DNA of 64,000 nucleotides from CAYVBJ01 sp964449075 (GCA_964449075.1 CAYVBJ010000010.1:1-64000); one strand, 5' to 3'; counted from the stretch's first letter, positions 1 through 9,648 are shown. The notes: generated from the sequence alone by a model not told the origin. Numbers and translations: made by a program.

Positions 1-167
1 CCTCTCAGCGGAAACATCTCAGATAAATAAATATCATCTATTCCAGCCTCACCTTTTACTTACGTAAAGTACACTCTTTTATCAATTATTTCGAGTATAA
101 GAGCTTCCATTGGATACTTTCTTTTTCAACGGTTTATTCATGAACTCTGATTCTGTCTCTGAAACCA

Positions 168-561
168 TCTCGCAGACCCGGCAAATATGTAGAATCTGTG
201 ATGGGGCTAAAGCCCATTTGGAGGCGATATCCTCATTCCGTCAGTTAAAACTGACGGCAATGGATTGAAACTGATGGAAACGGATCTGTTTGGAATACAG
301 ATTCTATCATCCATTCAGTTGATTGTCCAAAAAGATCTATTTGATCTATGGTTGCCCTGAGAATTAAAATTTATTTCGTGAACCTTCTGGCGATCAACCG
401 CCGGTTTTGCCACGAGGACACCAAGCAACACGAAGAGCTCGTTTTACCTCTATTTAAATTAAACTAAATAAATCAGATGATCTGTATTTGCGAACTCGGG
501 TGTTTCAGTGCCGAACTCTGAAAAAAACCGTCCTGTAAGGACGCCCTGTTTATAGAAAACT
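168..561. repeat. extragenic palindrome-rich repeat, copy 1
   Basis: This stretch recurs as a near-identical direct copy at 656-1058, differing by scattered substitutions and small indels. It contains an inverted repeat at 238-257 (arms CCGTCAGTT and AACTGACGG), a GGGCT/AGCCC hairpin near 201-217, and a segment ending in CACGAAGAG resembling the widespread 'accacgaag' extragenic repeats. No reading frame in it looks like a protein. The rest of 1-1132 shows no gene. It is probably a REP/RAYT-type dispersed repeat; that class is inferred from the palindromes and not from a database. Confidence 0.8.
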
Positions 562-655
562 GGTGGCATCAAACCAACACATCCCGAGGCTGTATTTTAC
601 CATCGCCTGCGAACAGTATCGAGGGATGAAGGCAGAAAATCTTTTAATGAAACTG

Positions 656-1058
656 TCTCGCAGGCCGGCAAATATGTAGAATCTGTGATGGGGCTAAAGC
701 CCATTTGGAGGCGATATCCTCATTCCGTCAGTTAAAACTGACGGCAATGGATTGAAACTGATGGAAACGGATCTGTTTGGAATACAGATTCTATCATCCA
801 TTCAGTTGATTGTCCAAAAAGATCTATTTGATCTATGGTTGCCCTGAGAATTAAAATTTATTTCGTGAACCTTCTGGCGATCAACCGCCGGTTTTGCCAC
901 GAGGTCACGATGACACCAAGCCACACGAAGAGCACGTTTTGCCACTATTTAAATTACACTGAATAATTCAGGTGATCTGTATTTGCAAACTCGGGTGTTT
1001 CAATGCCTAACTCTGAAAAAAACCGTCCTGTAAGGACGCCCTGTTTATAGAAAAACTG
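656..1058. repeat. extragenic palindrome-rich repeat, copy 2
   Basis: Direct repeat of 168-561, with the same CCGTCAGTT/AACTGACGG hairpin at 725-744. It has a small extra segment (a gtcacgatg-like insertion near 905) relative to copy 1. It ends about 75 bp before the 3' end of the minus-strand M20 peptidase gene. A shorter inverted relative lies between the thiolase and fadJ genes (about 6490-6600). Confidence 0.8.
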
Positions 1059-1132
1059 TGAAAAATCCTGAAACAGAAATTTTGGAATAGCATTGATTGC
1101 AATTTTGCGGGTAAAAATTGTGATCAACAAAA

Positions 1133-2350
1133 TCAATAGAGCTGCGACTCCTTTTCTTTAGTAATCGAAGCTTTCTCCTCTTGCTGATTTTTTGTTACAT
1201 CAGGAAGAAGAGATAACATGGTAAACAGAGCTGCCCGTTCTATTGTCTCCCTGAAATATATTTTTTCATGAGAACTGTGAGCACCCTCGCCAACAGCACC
1301 AAGGCCATCAAGTGTAGCTGTGTGGAGACTGGTAAAATTGCCATCTGAACCCCCGCCCGACATTCCCTGTTTAAGATCCAGGCCGATAAGTTCACCGAGT
1401 TTCTTTGCTGATTTCCAAAGTTCCCGGTTACGTTGGTTCTGGACAAGCGGCGGCCTGCCTATTTCTCCGGCAACTTGCAGTTGGGTGCCTGAAATTGTCT
1501 GTTTGAGTGATCGTATTTTTTGGTCGATTGCTTTAGCATCTTTCATTTTTGCCACCCGCACATCAACAGACGCCTTGCTGCTTGCAGCGATCACATTGGT
1601 GCTGATCCCTCCCTCAATCGTACCCACATTTACAGAAATCCCTTTTTCCGGATCGTTCAATTCAAAAAGGTGCTGGATCACATGTGAAAGTTCATGAATA
1701 GCACTTTTACCTTTTTCAGGCTCAATACCTGCGTGTGACGCTTTTCCGCTTACAATAATATCATAATGGCCGGTTCCCTTGCGCCTGGTTTTCAATTTGC
1801 CGTCATCGTCAAGGCTTGGCTCAAGCACGTACGTCCGGTTAACAGCTTTAGCAAGCTGAATAATTCTCTCTTTTGATTCCCGGCTGCCTGTTTCTTCGTC
1901 GGACGTAATAAACAGAACGGGAGAGAGTTCCGGTTCCAGGTTACACTCTTTCATCACTTTCAGGGCAAGTATCATCATGGTCACCCCTGCTTTCATATCA
2001 TAAATACCGGGTCCTGAAACATGATTGCCTGAAATTTCAAAAGGCATCTCTGTAAGTGTACCGGTTGGCCAAACTGTATCAATGTGCCCGATCCAAAGCT
2101 GGTATCCCTTTTCGGGATGTCCCGGTCTGCGCGCAAAGAGCTGGCCGCCGCTGCGTGACCCGGTTGTGATCATGGTTCTGTAGCCAAGATCCGATAATGT
2201 TTTTTCAAGAACATTAAATACTTGTTTATGTGACTTTGGATTGTGCGGAGGTGTTTCAATCTCTACAAGCTTTTCCAGAAATTTGAGAAACCACTTTTGC
2301 TTATTTTGACATTCAGTCAATATTTTTTCAGCAGTGGATTTGTCGATCAT
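1133..2350 (-). CDS. M20-family metallopeptidase (glutamate carboxypeptidase-like)
   Basis: Predicted dinuclear-zinc hydrolase of about 405 residues that cleaves C-terminal amino acids or N-acyl amino acids, in the CPG2/M20 clan. Metal and catalytic motifs are in the usual order: GHIDTVW (His89, Asp91), GIYDMKAG (bridging Asp118), SDEETGS (general base Glu152, metal Glu153), LEPSL (Glu177) and a C-terminal GAHSSHEKIYF histidine motif. An HAGIEPEKGKSA stretch fits the dimerisation lid domain. The start was placed at ATG 2350 (MIDKSTAEK) because the open frame upstream overlaps the previous gene and shows no homology; this leaves a 4-bp gap to the flavin-reductase stop, so the two genes are probably co-transcribed. 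No signal peptide is evident, so it is likely cytoplasmic. The exact substrate cannot be read from the sequence. Confidence 0.88.
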   Translation of the reverse strand: MIDKSTAEKILTECQNKQKWFLKFLEKLVEIETPPHNPKSHKQVFNVLEKTLSDLGYRTMITTGSRSGGQLFARRPGHPEKGYQLWIGHIDTVWPTGTLTEMPFEISGNHVSGPGIYDMKAGVTMMILALKVMKECNLEPELSPVLFITSDEETGSRESKERIIQLAKAVNRTYVLEPSLDDDGKLKTRRKGTGHYDIIVSGKASHAGIEPEKGKSAIHELSHVIQHLFELNDPEKGISVNVGTIEGGISTNVIAASSKASVDVRVAKMKDAKAIDQKIRSLKQTISGTQLQVAGEIGRPPLVQNQRNRELWKSAKKLGELIGLDLKQGMSGGGSDGNFTSLHTATLDGLGAVGEGAHSSHEKIYFRETIERAALFTMLSLLPDVTKNQQEEKASITKEKESQLY

Positions 2351-2354
2351 CTTT

Positions 2355-2963
2355 CTACTTTTTGAATTTTTCGGGAAAAGGAAACGCATGGGTCTCTTTA
2401 ATTTCAGCGAATCGTCCCGGAGCAATATAAGCAAGAAGCGGATGCTGATAAAGCTGGTCATTCTCATCGTGAGAAGCATTTCTCAGGTACTCTTTTTGAG
2501 CCTGGGCAGCAATAATTTTGCCAAGAATCAGGCTGTTTTCGCCGAAATTATCTATGATCTGAATCTTTTCGCATTCGAAAAAGAGGTATGCTTTCTGAAT
2601 GAATGAGCCTTCTATTTTGGTGGCTGAAAATGTAGGAATGGGAGAAAGGTCGGGGAGTGTGTCGTCATCGCCACATCTCATCGTTGCAGTGAGGCTTGTA
2701 AACAACACATTATCAGGCTTTGGATAGCTGACCGTGAATTCACCTGTGCGCTTGATATTCTGATAAGTTCCGTGTCGCGGGGTACATACAAACCCGAAAT
2801 AGTTATCCCACCCCAGCGGAAAAGCCATATGTTTGGGTGCTAAATCATGATTGCCGTCCTCTTCAACTGTTCCAATCACAACCAGCGGGTGAACGGTAAA
2901 GATCTTATCCCATAACGGTTTTTCAGGGTCAAGAGCGGTTCGTTCATTATCGGTTTCAGACAT
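2355..2963 (-). CDS. flavin reductase-like (FMN-binding split-barrel) protein
   Basis: A 202-residue protein resembling the flavin-reductase-like domain family (FMN-binding split barrel). Family-like features are the N-terminal core PLVVIGTVEEDG, the segment around APKHMAFPLGWDNYFGF, and RHGTYQNIKRTGEFTVSYP, where the flavin phosphate contacts usually lie. Such proteins reduce free flavin with NAD(P)H or bind FMN as oxidoreductases. The partner enzyme is unknown. It sits between the STAS-like gene (2980-3264) and the M20 peptidase (start 2350) with short gaps, suggesting one minus-strand operon. No membrane segment or signal peptide is seen. Confidence 0.8.
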   Translation of the reverse strand: MSETDNERTALDPEKPLWDKIFTVHPLVVIGTVEEDGNHDLAPKHMAFPLGWDNYFGFVCTPRHGTYQNIKRTGEFTVSYPKPDNVLFTSLTATMRCGDDDTLPDLSPIPTFSATKIEGSFIQKAYLFFECEKIQIIDNFGENSLILGKIIAAQAQKEYLRNASHDENDQLYQHPLLAYIAPGRFAEIKETHAFPFPEKFKK

Positions 2964-2979
2964 AAACTTGTGTAAAGAT

Positions 2980-3264
2980 CTAAGGTGTTATAATTGTTTT
3001 TAAATCCCAGACTTCATGAAGACCGAGTATATGCAATGCGATATAAAAGATTCTTGGCGGATTTTTAATTTCAAGCTTATTTCCCTCATCCATATATCTG
3101 TGCATAAAGATAATTGCCTCACTATTAATAAAACGGGAATTCGATGTATCAATATACAGATGTTCCCGGTCTTTCAGCAATTTCTGAATTTGCCTCACTG
3201 CATTCAGGTTAAAATCAGTGGATAAAACCACTTCCAGTTTATTCTTTGTTTTCTTGTAGTTCAT
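2980..3264 (-). CDS. STAS-domain-like small protein (putative anti-anti-sigma)
   Basis: A 94-residue protein with the alternating strand-helix look of STAS domains: a core strand HLYIDTSNSRFINSEAI followed by a helix. In anti-anti-sigma factors this position carries D-S with a phosphorylatable serine; here it reads N47-S48, so Ser48 is the candidate site. The gene start overlaps the 3' end of the HATPase-GNAT gene by 26 bp, which suggests translational coupling. A STAS protein coupled to an RsbW-like ATPase is the classical partner-switch arrangement. Overall similarity is weak, so the STAS call is based on pattern and context. Confidence 0.6.
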   Translation of the reverse strand: MNYKKTKNKLEVVLSTDFNLNAVRQIQKLLKDREHLYIDTSNSRFINSEAIIFMHRYMDEGNKLEIKNPPRIFYIALHILGLHEVWDLKTIITP

Positions 3265-4711
3265 GGTACTCTTTTGAAACGATATTTTTGAGTTTCGCTG
3301 CCATTTCAGGTTTTGTATGAATTAGATTGAAATCAAGTGTTGTCTGAATTTTTTGCATTCTGAAAAAATCTTTCTCACTGTGAATAAGAGGCATCAGTCC
3401 GCTAAAGATAAACCCCTGGCCTGAAATCCAGTTTACTGCATTATCTATCCATGGATGATCCAGGGGAAGATCTATGTAGATAGCGTTTAATTTTAGTCCG
3501 CTCAGGCTCTTTAAAATACTTGCACATGAATTCTCAAATGTTTTGCCGTACTGGTAACAGACAATAGTTGCCGTATTGCCACTGTATGAGATGTTCAGCT
3601 TCAGTTCGGTCTCTTCAAATGGTTTCTCAATGTTTTCAGGCAATTTATTTATCGCAGGTGAAGCTTCAAATTGACTGTAGATCTCTTTAAGAATCGGTTC
3701 ATAGGAACCCGGCAGATATACGGAGTTCGTTCTCCGCGAATAGAGAGGTAAAAAGTCGGCAATTACAGAAACCGGCTGAGGATAGTGTTCATCAAATCCT
3801 TTAAAGGAGGCGCCGTAAAGATTTGATAGAAGGATTGCGGTGTTTTTGAAATTAAATTTCTGGTTTACAATTTGACTGACAATATGCACTGTGAGAGCAA
3901 AACCGTACAATCCAAGTAGACCCCGCTCTTTACTCATGTCGATCAGTTCGTTGATCATTCGTTTCATTAACCCCCGCTTTCTGTGTTCAGGTGCCACAAC
4001 GGCCTCTCCAATTTCTCCCACAAGCGAATCGGTGTTCCGGATTACTGCAAAGTACCCAACGGGTCCTCCTTGTGAAGTGCGAACAATGGTACCGAACTTG
4101 TAGCCTTGCTGTAGTGCGGTTTCCTGCAATTTTGGAAAGTACATCTCTTCCTTATTGTAGGTGTAGTTATACGATTTGTAAATCAGCTTAGCAATATCCT
4201 CAGCGTCGCTGGTTGTAACAGGAGTAACCAGGTAATCGGTTTCGGTGTCAATTGTGTCTTCTGTGTGGTCGCTTCTCCTGGCAATGATATCAGAGATATG
4301 TTCACGTTGAAGTGTTTTAACCAGGCGGAACTCTTTGCCGTCTTTTCCCCGGTTCAGGTAGATAAAATGATCCGTCAGATTATGTAGCAATTCAAGGCCG
4401 GCGCCCTGAAAATTTCCGTCACTAAATGCAGCACTTTTTGAGTATTTATACTGGCGGAAGTGAAAGGGTTCTCCATATTCTCTGACGATAATTTCAATTT
4501 CTGAAGCATGATAAACAAAGATCACTTCGGCTTCCCCGCTTTTTTCCCGGTACCCGAAGAGATATATATTTGTAAGTATTTCATCCAGGGCGAGTGTCAT
4601 TCGTGCAGCTTCCTGTTTATCCATACCCATATTGACGCACCACTTAAAGGTGAAGTCGGTTGCTGACCCGATCATTCCCATATGCATATCCAAATGTAAC
4701 CTGGCTTCCAT
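3239..4711 (-). CDS. RsbW-like HATPase fused to GNAT acetyltransferase
   Basis: A 490-residue multi-domain protein. Residues about 1-135 look like a GHKL/HATPase of the anti-sigma-kinase type, with the N-box region ALDEILTNIYLFGY (near 41-54) and a G-box-like GAGLELLHNLTDH (near 103-115). Residues about 160-300 look like a GNAT acyltransferase, with the acetyl-CoA-binding motif VVAPEHRKRGLMKRM near 238-252. The last ~190 residues are unassigned. The ATPase half would phosphorylate or sequester a partner. The downstream STAS-like gene overlaps it by 26 bp and is the obvious candidate. No sigma factor is adjacent, so the output is unknown. It is cytoplasmic by sequence. Confidence 0.75.
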   Translation of the reverse strand: MEARLHLDMHMGMIGSATDFTFKWCVNMGMDKQEAARMTLALDEILTNIYLFGYREKSGEAEVIFVYHASEIEIIVREYGEPFHFRQYKYSKSAAFSDGNFQGAGLELLHNLTDHFIYLNRGKDGKEFRLVKTLQREHISDIIARRSDHTEDTIDTETDYLVTPVTTSDAEDIAKLIYKSYNYTYNKEEMYFPKLQETALQQGYKFGTIVRTSQGGPVGYFAVIRNTDSLVGEIGEAVVAPEHRKRGLMKRMINELIDMSKERGLLGLYGFALTVHIVSQIVNQKFNFKNTAILLSNLYGASFKGFDEHYPQPVSVIADFLPLYSRRTNSVYLPGSYEPILKEIYSQFEASPAINKLPENIEKPFEETELKLNISYSGNTATIVCYQYGKTFENSCASILKSLSGLKLNAIYIDLPLDHPWIDNAVNWISGQGFIFSGLMPLIHSEKDFFRMQKIQTTLDFNLIHTKPEMAAKLKNIVSKEYHELQENKE

Positions 4712-5000
4712 AGCTTTATTTTCTGTTCTTTTTACATGCCCTAAAAGTGATTTACAAAACTCTGCATTTACGGTATATTATATAATAAATTGTAAAGAAT
4801 TAAGTAGAATCTTCGTAAGGTGCCACACTAATTTTTCATAGGGTTTATACCTACAAAAGTATCTTTTAATTCTTAACTGATGATGATTATTGATACTTGG
4901 ACTGATGGTAAGAGAGTGAAAATTTTATTAGGTTAACGGTGTTAATTAAAATTGATAAATTGTTGGCTTAAAATCATTTTTGTAATAAATATATTTGATT

Positions 5001-6457
5001 ATGGCACCAGGTAATTCTTCACGGCAGGCTGTGTTTGTTGATGGCGTTCGAACACCTTTTTTGCGGGCAGGAACAGATTTTAAAACTTTGTCTGCTTATG
5101 ATATTGGCAGGCTTGCCATAGGCGGTCTCATCAACAAAACCAAACTGGATGGCAGCAGCGTAGATCATGTCATCATGGGAAATGTAATACAGGATATAAA
5201 TACAAGTAACGTGGCCCGTGAATGTTCACTGGGGGCCGGTCTGCCAGATGATATCCCTGCCCATACCATTTCACTTGCCTGCGTCTCTTCAAATCGTGCA
5301 ATTACGGATGCTGTGAATGCAATAGCTTGCGGTAATTCCAGCAAGATCATTGCAGGCGGAACCGAAATCATGAGCGATATCCCGATCCGTTTCCGGAAAA
5401 AATTCAGGCAAAAACTTCTCGAGACTCAAAAGTACAAATCTCCGCTGGATTACCTGAAATTTTTTAAAGGCCTCCGTTTCAGCGATATTCTTCCCGAGAT
5501 CCCGTCCATTGCGGAGTATTCTACGGGAGAGACAATGGGTGAAAGCTGTGATAAGATGTCGGCCAAATTTGGTATCAGCCGGGAAGAAGAAGATGAATAT
5601 GCATTGCGTTCTCATAAGCTGGCTGCTAAAGCTGAAGAAAAGGGATATTTTGATGATGAGATGTTCCCGGTACCCGTTCCGCCTTCATACAAAATTGTAG
5701 ATTCAGATAACGGGATTCGTGGCGACAGTACTCTTGAAAAGCTGCAATCACTCAGGCCGGCGTTTACAAAACCTCATGGCACACATACAGCCGGCAACTC
5801 CTCTTTTTTGACGGATGGCGCTTCTGCATCACTCATTATGGAAGAAAAGGCAGCACTTGATGCAGGTTATAAACCGAAAGCCCTGATTCATGCATTTACC
5901 TACGTGGCTCAAAAACCGGGGGATGAACTTTTAATTGGTCCTGCGTTTGCAGTTCCGATTGTTCTGGACCGGATGAAACTGACTGTTTCGGATATCGATG
6001 TATTTGAGTTTCATGAAGCGTTTGCCGGACAAATATTGACTGTTTTGAAGGCTCTCGGAAGCGATACGTTTGCACGGGAGCGCCTTGGACGCGACAAAAA
6101 AGTGGGAGAGATCCCAATGGATAAATTTAATTTATGGGGAGGATCGCTTTCTGTTGGCCATCCNNNNNNNNNNNNNNNNNNNNNNNNNNNNNNNNNNNNN
6201 NNNNNNNNNNNNNNNNNNNNNNNNNNNNNNNNNNNNNNNNNNNNNNNNNNNNNNNNNNNNNNNAGATCCCAATGGATAAATTTAATTTATGGGGAGGATC
6301 GCTTTCTGTTGGCCATCCTTTTGGTGCAACCGGTGTTCGCCTGGTGACAACAGCGGCAAACCGGCTGATTCATGAGGATGGCAAATACGGCCTGATCGCT
6401 GCCTGTGCCGCCGGAGGTCAAGGTCATGCCATGATTATTGAAAGATACAACCAGTAG
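5001..6457 (+). CDS. fadI: acetyl-CoA acyltransferase (thiolase, FadI/FadA-type), interrupted by an assembly gap
   Basis: Beta-oxidation thiolase that splits 3-ketoacyl-CoA to acetyl-CoA and a shortened acyl-CoA. It has the nucleophile motif SLACVSSN (Cys94), the FEFHEAFAGQ histidine motif and the C-terminal CAAGGQGHAMIIE with the second catalytic cysteine. The start is ATG 5001; the TTG six bases upstream is not needed. The frame is broken only by the 100-N run at 6164-6263. The 55 bp before it (6109-6163) are repeated exactly after it (6264-6318). Removing the Ns and one copy (155 bp) restores one frame of about 435 residues, matching E. coli FadI length. It pairs with the fadJ-like gene downstream, though 275 bp of repeat-like sequence separates them. 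Confidence 0.9.
6164..6263. other. 100-N scaffold gap with 55-bp duplicated flanks
   Basis: Exactly 100 N. The 55 bases ending at 6163 are identical to the 55 bases starting at 6264. This is what an unmerged overlap between two contigs looks like, so no sequence need be missing. Collapsing it repairs the thiolase frame. Confidence 0.93.
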
Positions 6458-6479
6458 GAGGCTGTTCAAAAAGCATACT

Positions 6480-6610
6480 TGATCGCATCCCAATTTAAAT
6501 TATTTAGTTTGATTTTAAATAAATGTAGTATTAGTTCTTCGTGATTCATCGTGTCCTCGCGGCTTCGTGGTAAAACCGGCAGTTTATTGCCGCGAGACTG
6601 TCAGCTGAGG
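6480..6610 (-). repeat. extragenic repeat fragment related to 168-561, inverted
   Basis: The reverse complement of about 6535-6590 reads gccggttttaccacgaag... and aligns with the gccggttttgccacgagg segment near 400 and 890, followed by the same cacgatga/cacgaaga motifs. A TTTAAATTATTTAGTTTGA stretch at about 6490 corresponds, inverted, to the AT-rich tail near 455-475. It lies between the thiolase and fadJ genes. Confidence 0.6.
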
Positions 6611-6732
6611 GATCTATGATTCACGAAAGAAACTGTAATAAACTATTGGATTTGGTTATATAATTTTGAGAATAAAAAGATTTAAAAATCACGCCACGGA
6701 TTAAAAATCAGTGTTACTAAAAGCATACAATT

Positions 6733-8853
6733 ATGAGTATTCTATCTGTTAAAACAATTGAGAATGTAGCCGTAGTCACATTAAACGACCCGGATGAAAA
6801 GGTAAACAAACTCAATGAGTCGCTGATTGATGAGGTGACAAATTTCCTGGATCGCCTGGAGTCGAATGATGAATTTCACGGAGCGCTGCTGATGAGTGGT
6901 AAGGAGGATAATTTTATCGCAGGGGCAGATATAGACATGTTCAAAAGCAGAACCACTGCTGAAGAACTTGAAGAATTGAGCCGCACCGGTCACGAAATTC
7001 TTACCCGGATAGAGAATTTTGCCAAACCTGTAGTTGTTGGAATTCACGGATCATGCATGGGCGGCGGTACGGAGCTTGCACTTGCCTGTCATTACCGCAT
7101 TGTTTCGGATCACAGTGATACCAAAATTGGTCTTCCGGAAGTTAAACTGGGACTATTGCCCGGTATGGGGGGTACACAGCGCCTGCCAAGATTAATAGGC
7201 ATCCAAAAGTCACTCGGCTATATGCTTACGGGAAAAAATATGTATTCGCGGCAGGCACGCAAGACCGGGTTTGCAGATGAGATTGTGCACAGGCATGCCA
7301 TTGAGATGGCCGGGATAAAGGCGGTACATACCCTCAGAAATAAGAATATAACTCATCCTGATAAGCGGTCCCTTGCTGAGAAAGTCCTGGAAGGGAATCC
7401 GATCGGTCGCAGTATTGTTTTTTCGCAGGCGAGAAAACGAACGGCGGACCGCACAAAAGGGAATTATCCGGCTCCGCCTAAAATCATTGAAAGTGTTGAG
7501 TACGGCTATAAAAACGGGTATGAAATAGGATTAAAATATGAATCCCGGCTGTTCGGAGAATTAGCGGTCACACCGGAATCAAGAGCACTGGTTAATCTCT
7601 TTTTTGCGATGACTGATGCCAAGAAGAATCCCTGGGATGAGTCAAAAAAGAATGTGAATAAAATGGCAGTACTGGGGGCCGGACTGATGGGATCCGGGAT
7701 TACAGAAGTAAGTATTGATCACGGCTATCATGTGTGGCTGAAAGATCAGACGATGGAACAGGCCGTGGAAGGGGAGAAAGAGATTGCTTCCAATTACCGG
7801 GAAAAAGTAAAGAAACGAATCATCTCCGGCTTTGAGAGAGATGAAGTTATGAGTAAAATCCATCCGACTACGGTTTACGACAGCTTTGAAAAGATTGACC
7901 TTGTTATCGAGGCTGTATTTGAAGATCTGAACCTGAAACAGAAGATTGTGAAAGAGGTGGAAGAGAACACCGGCGGGGACTGTATTTTTGCATCAAACAC
8001 CTCCTCGTTGCCGATTTCCGACATTGCTGCGAAGGCTGAGCGGCCGGAAAACATTATCGGGATGCACTACTTTTCTCCTGTTCAGAAAATGCCGCTTCTT
8101 GAGATTATCAAAACAGATCAAACCGCCGATTGGGTGATCGGAACGGCTTATGATGTGGGAACGAATCAGGGTAAAACGGTTATTGTGGTTAATGACGGAC
8201 CGGGCTTTTATACGACAAGAATTCTGGCGCCTTTTATGAATGAAGCTCTTCTTTTACTCGAAGAGGGTGCATCCGTAGAACAGCTGGATCGCGCAATGAA
8301 ACAGTTCGGTTTTCCTGTAGGTCCTGTTGCACTTTTTGATGAAGTGGGAATAGATGTCGGAGCCCATGTTGCAGACGTACTGAGCAGTAAGTTTCAGGAA
8401 CGCGGAGCAAAAACAAGCACGAAAGCTAAGGAATTGCTTGATGCGGGCTATAAAGGACGGAAGAACAAGAAAGGGTTTTACCGGTATGAAGAGGAGTCAA
8501 AAAAGAAGAAAGAGGTGAATCCTGAGATCTACCGGTTTTTTGGAGGAGAAGAAAGAAGTGGATTCGATGATTCGGAGATTCACCATCGCATGGTTCTGAC
8601 AATGGTAAATGAAGCTGTTCTCTGTCTGGAGGAAGGTATTTTAGAGTCACCGGCTGATGGCGATTTGGGAGCAATACTGGGGCTTGGTTTTCCGCCTTTC
8701 CTGGGAGGCCCGTTCAGATACATTGACAACGAAGGGGCAGCGAATATCGTTAACCGGATGGTTAGTCTGCAGAAAGATCACGGTGACCGGTTCAAACCCG
8801 CTGCATTATTGTCAGGTACAGCAAAAGCCGGGAATAAATTTCATAAAAAGTGA
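6733..8853 (+). CDS. fadJ: multifunctional enoyl-CoA hydratase / 3-hydroxyacyl-CoA dehydrogenase (FadJ-type)
   Basis: A 706-residue fatty-acid oxidation alpha subunit. The N-terminal crotonase domain (about 1-200) carries the oxyanion-hole and catalytic regions HGSCMGGGTELALACHYRI and GLPEVKLGLLPGMGGTQRL. The NAD-binding domain begins near residue 312 with VLGAGLMGSG, followed by GMHYFSPVQKMPLLEII and NDGPGFYTTRIL typical of 3-hydroxyacyl-CoA dehydrogenase. Two C-terminal 3HCDH domains complete it. It hydrates trans-2-enoyl-CoA and oxidises the product to 3-ketoacyl-CoA, the substrate of the upstream thiolase. Length and domain order match FadJ/FadB. No promoter was identified in the 275-bp gap before it. 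GA-rich repeats begin just after its stop. Confidence 0.93.
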   Translation: MSILSVKTIENVAVVTLNDPDEKVNKLNESLIDEVTNFLDRLESNDEFHGALLMSGKEDNFIAGADIDMFKSRTTAEELEELSRTGHEILTRIENFAKPVVVGIHGSCMGGGTELALACHYRIVSDHSDTKIGLPEVKLGLLPGMGGTQRLPRLIGIQKSLGYMLTGKNMYSRQARKTGFADEIVHRHAIEMAGIKAVHTLRNKNITHPDKRSLAEKVLEGNPIGRSIVFSQARKRTADRTKGNYPAPPKIIESVEYGYKNGYEIGLKYESRLFGELAVTPESRALVNLFFAMTDAKKNPWDESKKNVNKMAVLGAGLMGSGITEVSIDHGYHVWLKDQTMEQAVEGEKEIASNYREKVKKRIISGFERDEVMSKIHPTTVYDSFEKIDLVIEAVFEDLNLKQKIVKEVEENTGGDCIFASNTSSLPISDIAAKAERPENIIGMHYFSPVQKMPLLEIIKTDQTADWVIGTAYDVGTNQGKTVIVVNDGPGFYTTRILAPFMNEALLLLEEGASVEQLDRAMKQFGFPVGPVALFDEVGIDVGAHVADVLSSKFQERGAKTSTKAKELLDAGYKGRKNKKGFYRYEEESKKKKEVNPEIYRFFGGEERSGFDDSEIHHRMVLTMVNEAVLCLEEGILESPADGDLGAILGLGFPPFLGGPFRYIDNEGAANIVNRMVSLQKDHGDRFKPAALLSGTAKAGNKFHKK

Positions 8854-8891
8854 CCGACAGAATTGAAGAGGAAGGCTGAGGGAGACTGAGA

Positions 8892-9377
8892 GAAGGGGTG
8901 AAGGGGAGACTGAGTGATTTCTTTTCAAAAATATTTTTTATGACTGGATCATCACACAAAAATATCCATTGCCCGCCGCTTTAGCGGGGGGAATTCGGAG
9001 CATTCAACTCAAACCATCGGGTCGAGAACTTGCCGGGATTAGGATAATGAATCCGATGGTTTTGGGAGAGGGTCTTTTTTGCCGGGATTCCCAGACATCC
9101 CTCGGTATAAATCACAGCGTTGAGTGGATACCTGCCTCGGGATGTGTGCTGAGGGGCCATCCAATCCACGGGTTGCACCCGCGGTTACCCACGAGCTATC
9201 CCTGCCGGGATATGTTGAGCGAATGCTTCCAGCCATCCCTCGCTACAGATCAAAGTGTTGATCAGGTTTTCGCCTCAGGATGTGTGTGTTGCGCTACTCA
9301 AATTCCCTGGGTGATTTGCCCGGGGTTGTGATGCGTCAGGCCTTCAGCCTGTTCTTTCCTCGCGGTGTGGGTTCAAC
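8892..9377. repeat. large extragenic repeat, copy A
   Basis: A ~485-bp unit starting with a GA-rich tract (gaaggggtgaaggggagac) and recurring at 9649-10133 with few changes. It contains a CCCGCCGC/GCGGGG hairpin near 8971-8990. It also holds two internally related segments (catccctcggtataaatcacagcgttga at 9090-9117, and a diverged copy near 9233-9260, quoted here only as landmarks by position). Reading frames in it are short and differ between the copies, so it does not look coding. It follows the fadJ stop directly. Confidence 0.8.
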
Positions 9378-9648
9378 GGGTTGCGCCCACGGCCTGTTTC
9401 GTATCCGCTATTGACGGATCGGGGCTATTTTTGTTTTATCCTTTTAGGATAATGTTTGAAAAACATTTTTAGATCCAATTGTAATTTACATTGTGTCTGG
9501 CAGACCTGCCCGTGAAAAGCCCTGAAGTGGGCACAAGCATTAGCACATGGGCAACGCCCTCTGATCAATGGGCCAATAAAAAAATAGAACCCTGAAAGGG
9601 TTCAAGCCGTGGGATTACGCGCAGAAACTGGAGAGGGAGAGAGGAAGT
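9378..9648. other. spacer between the two large repeats, with small palindromes
   Basis: About 270 bp without a plausible gene. It carries a GAACCCTGAAAGGGTTC palindrome near 9587-9603 and shorter GC-rich inverted motifs of the kind found in extragenic repeats (for example around 9515-9555). It ends in the GA-rich tract that begins copy B. Confidence 0.55.

Noticed and set aside
954..1136. 60-codon open frame on the minus strand
   Set aside because: It lies largely inside an extragenic repeat copy, is not preserved in the other copy and has no protein-like similarity.
8969..9331. 120-codon open frame and its counterpart at 9726-10070
   Set aside because: Both are in the large repeat unit; lengths and ends differ between copies, and composition looks non-coding. 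The unit has hairpins and subrepeats typical of extragenic DNA.
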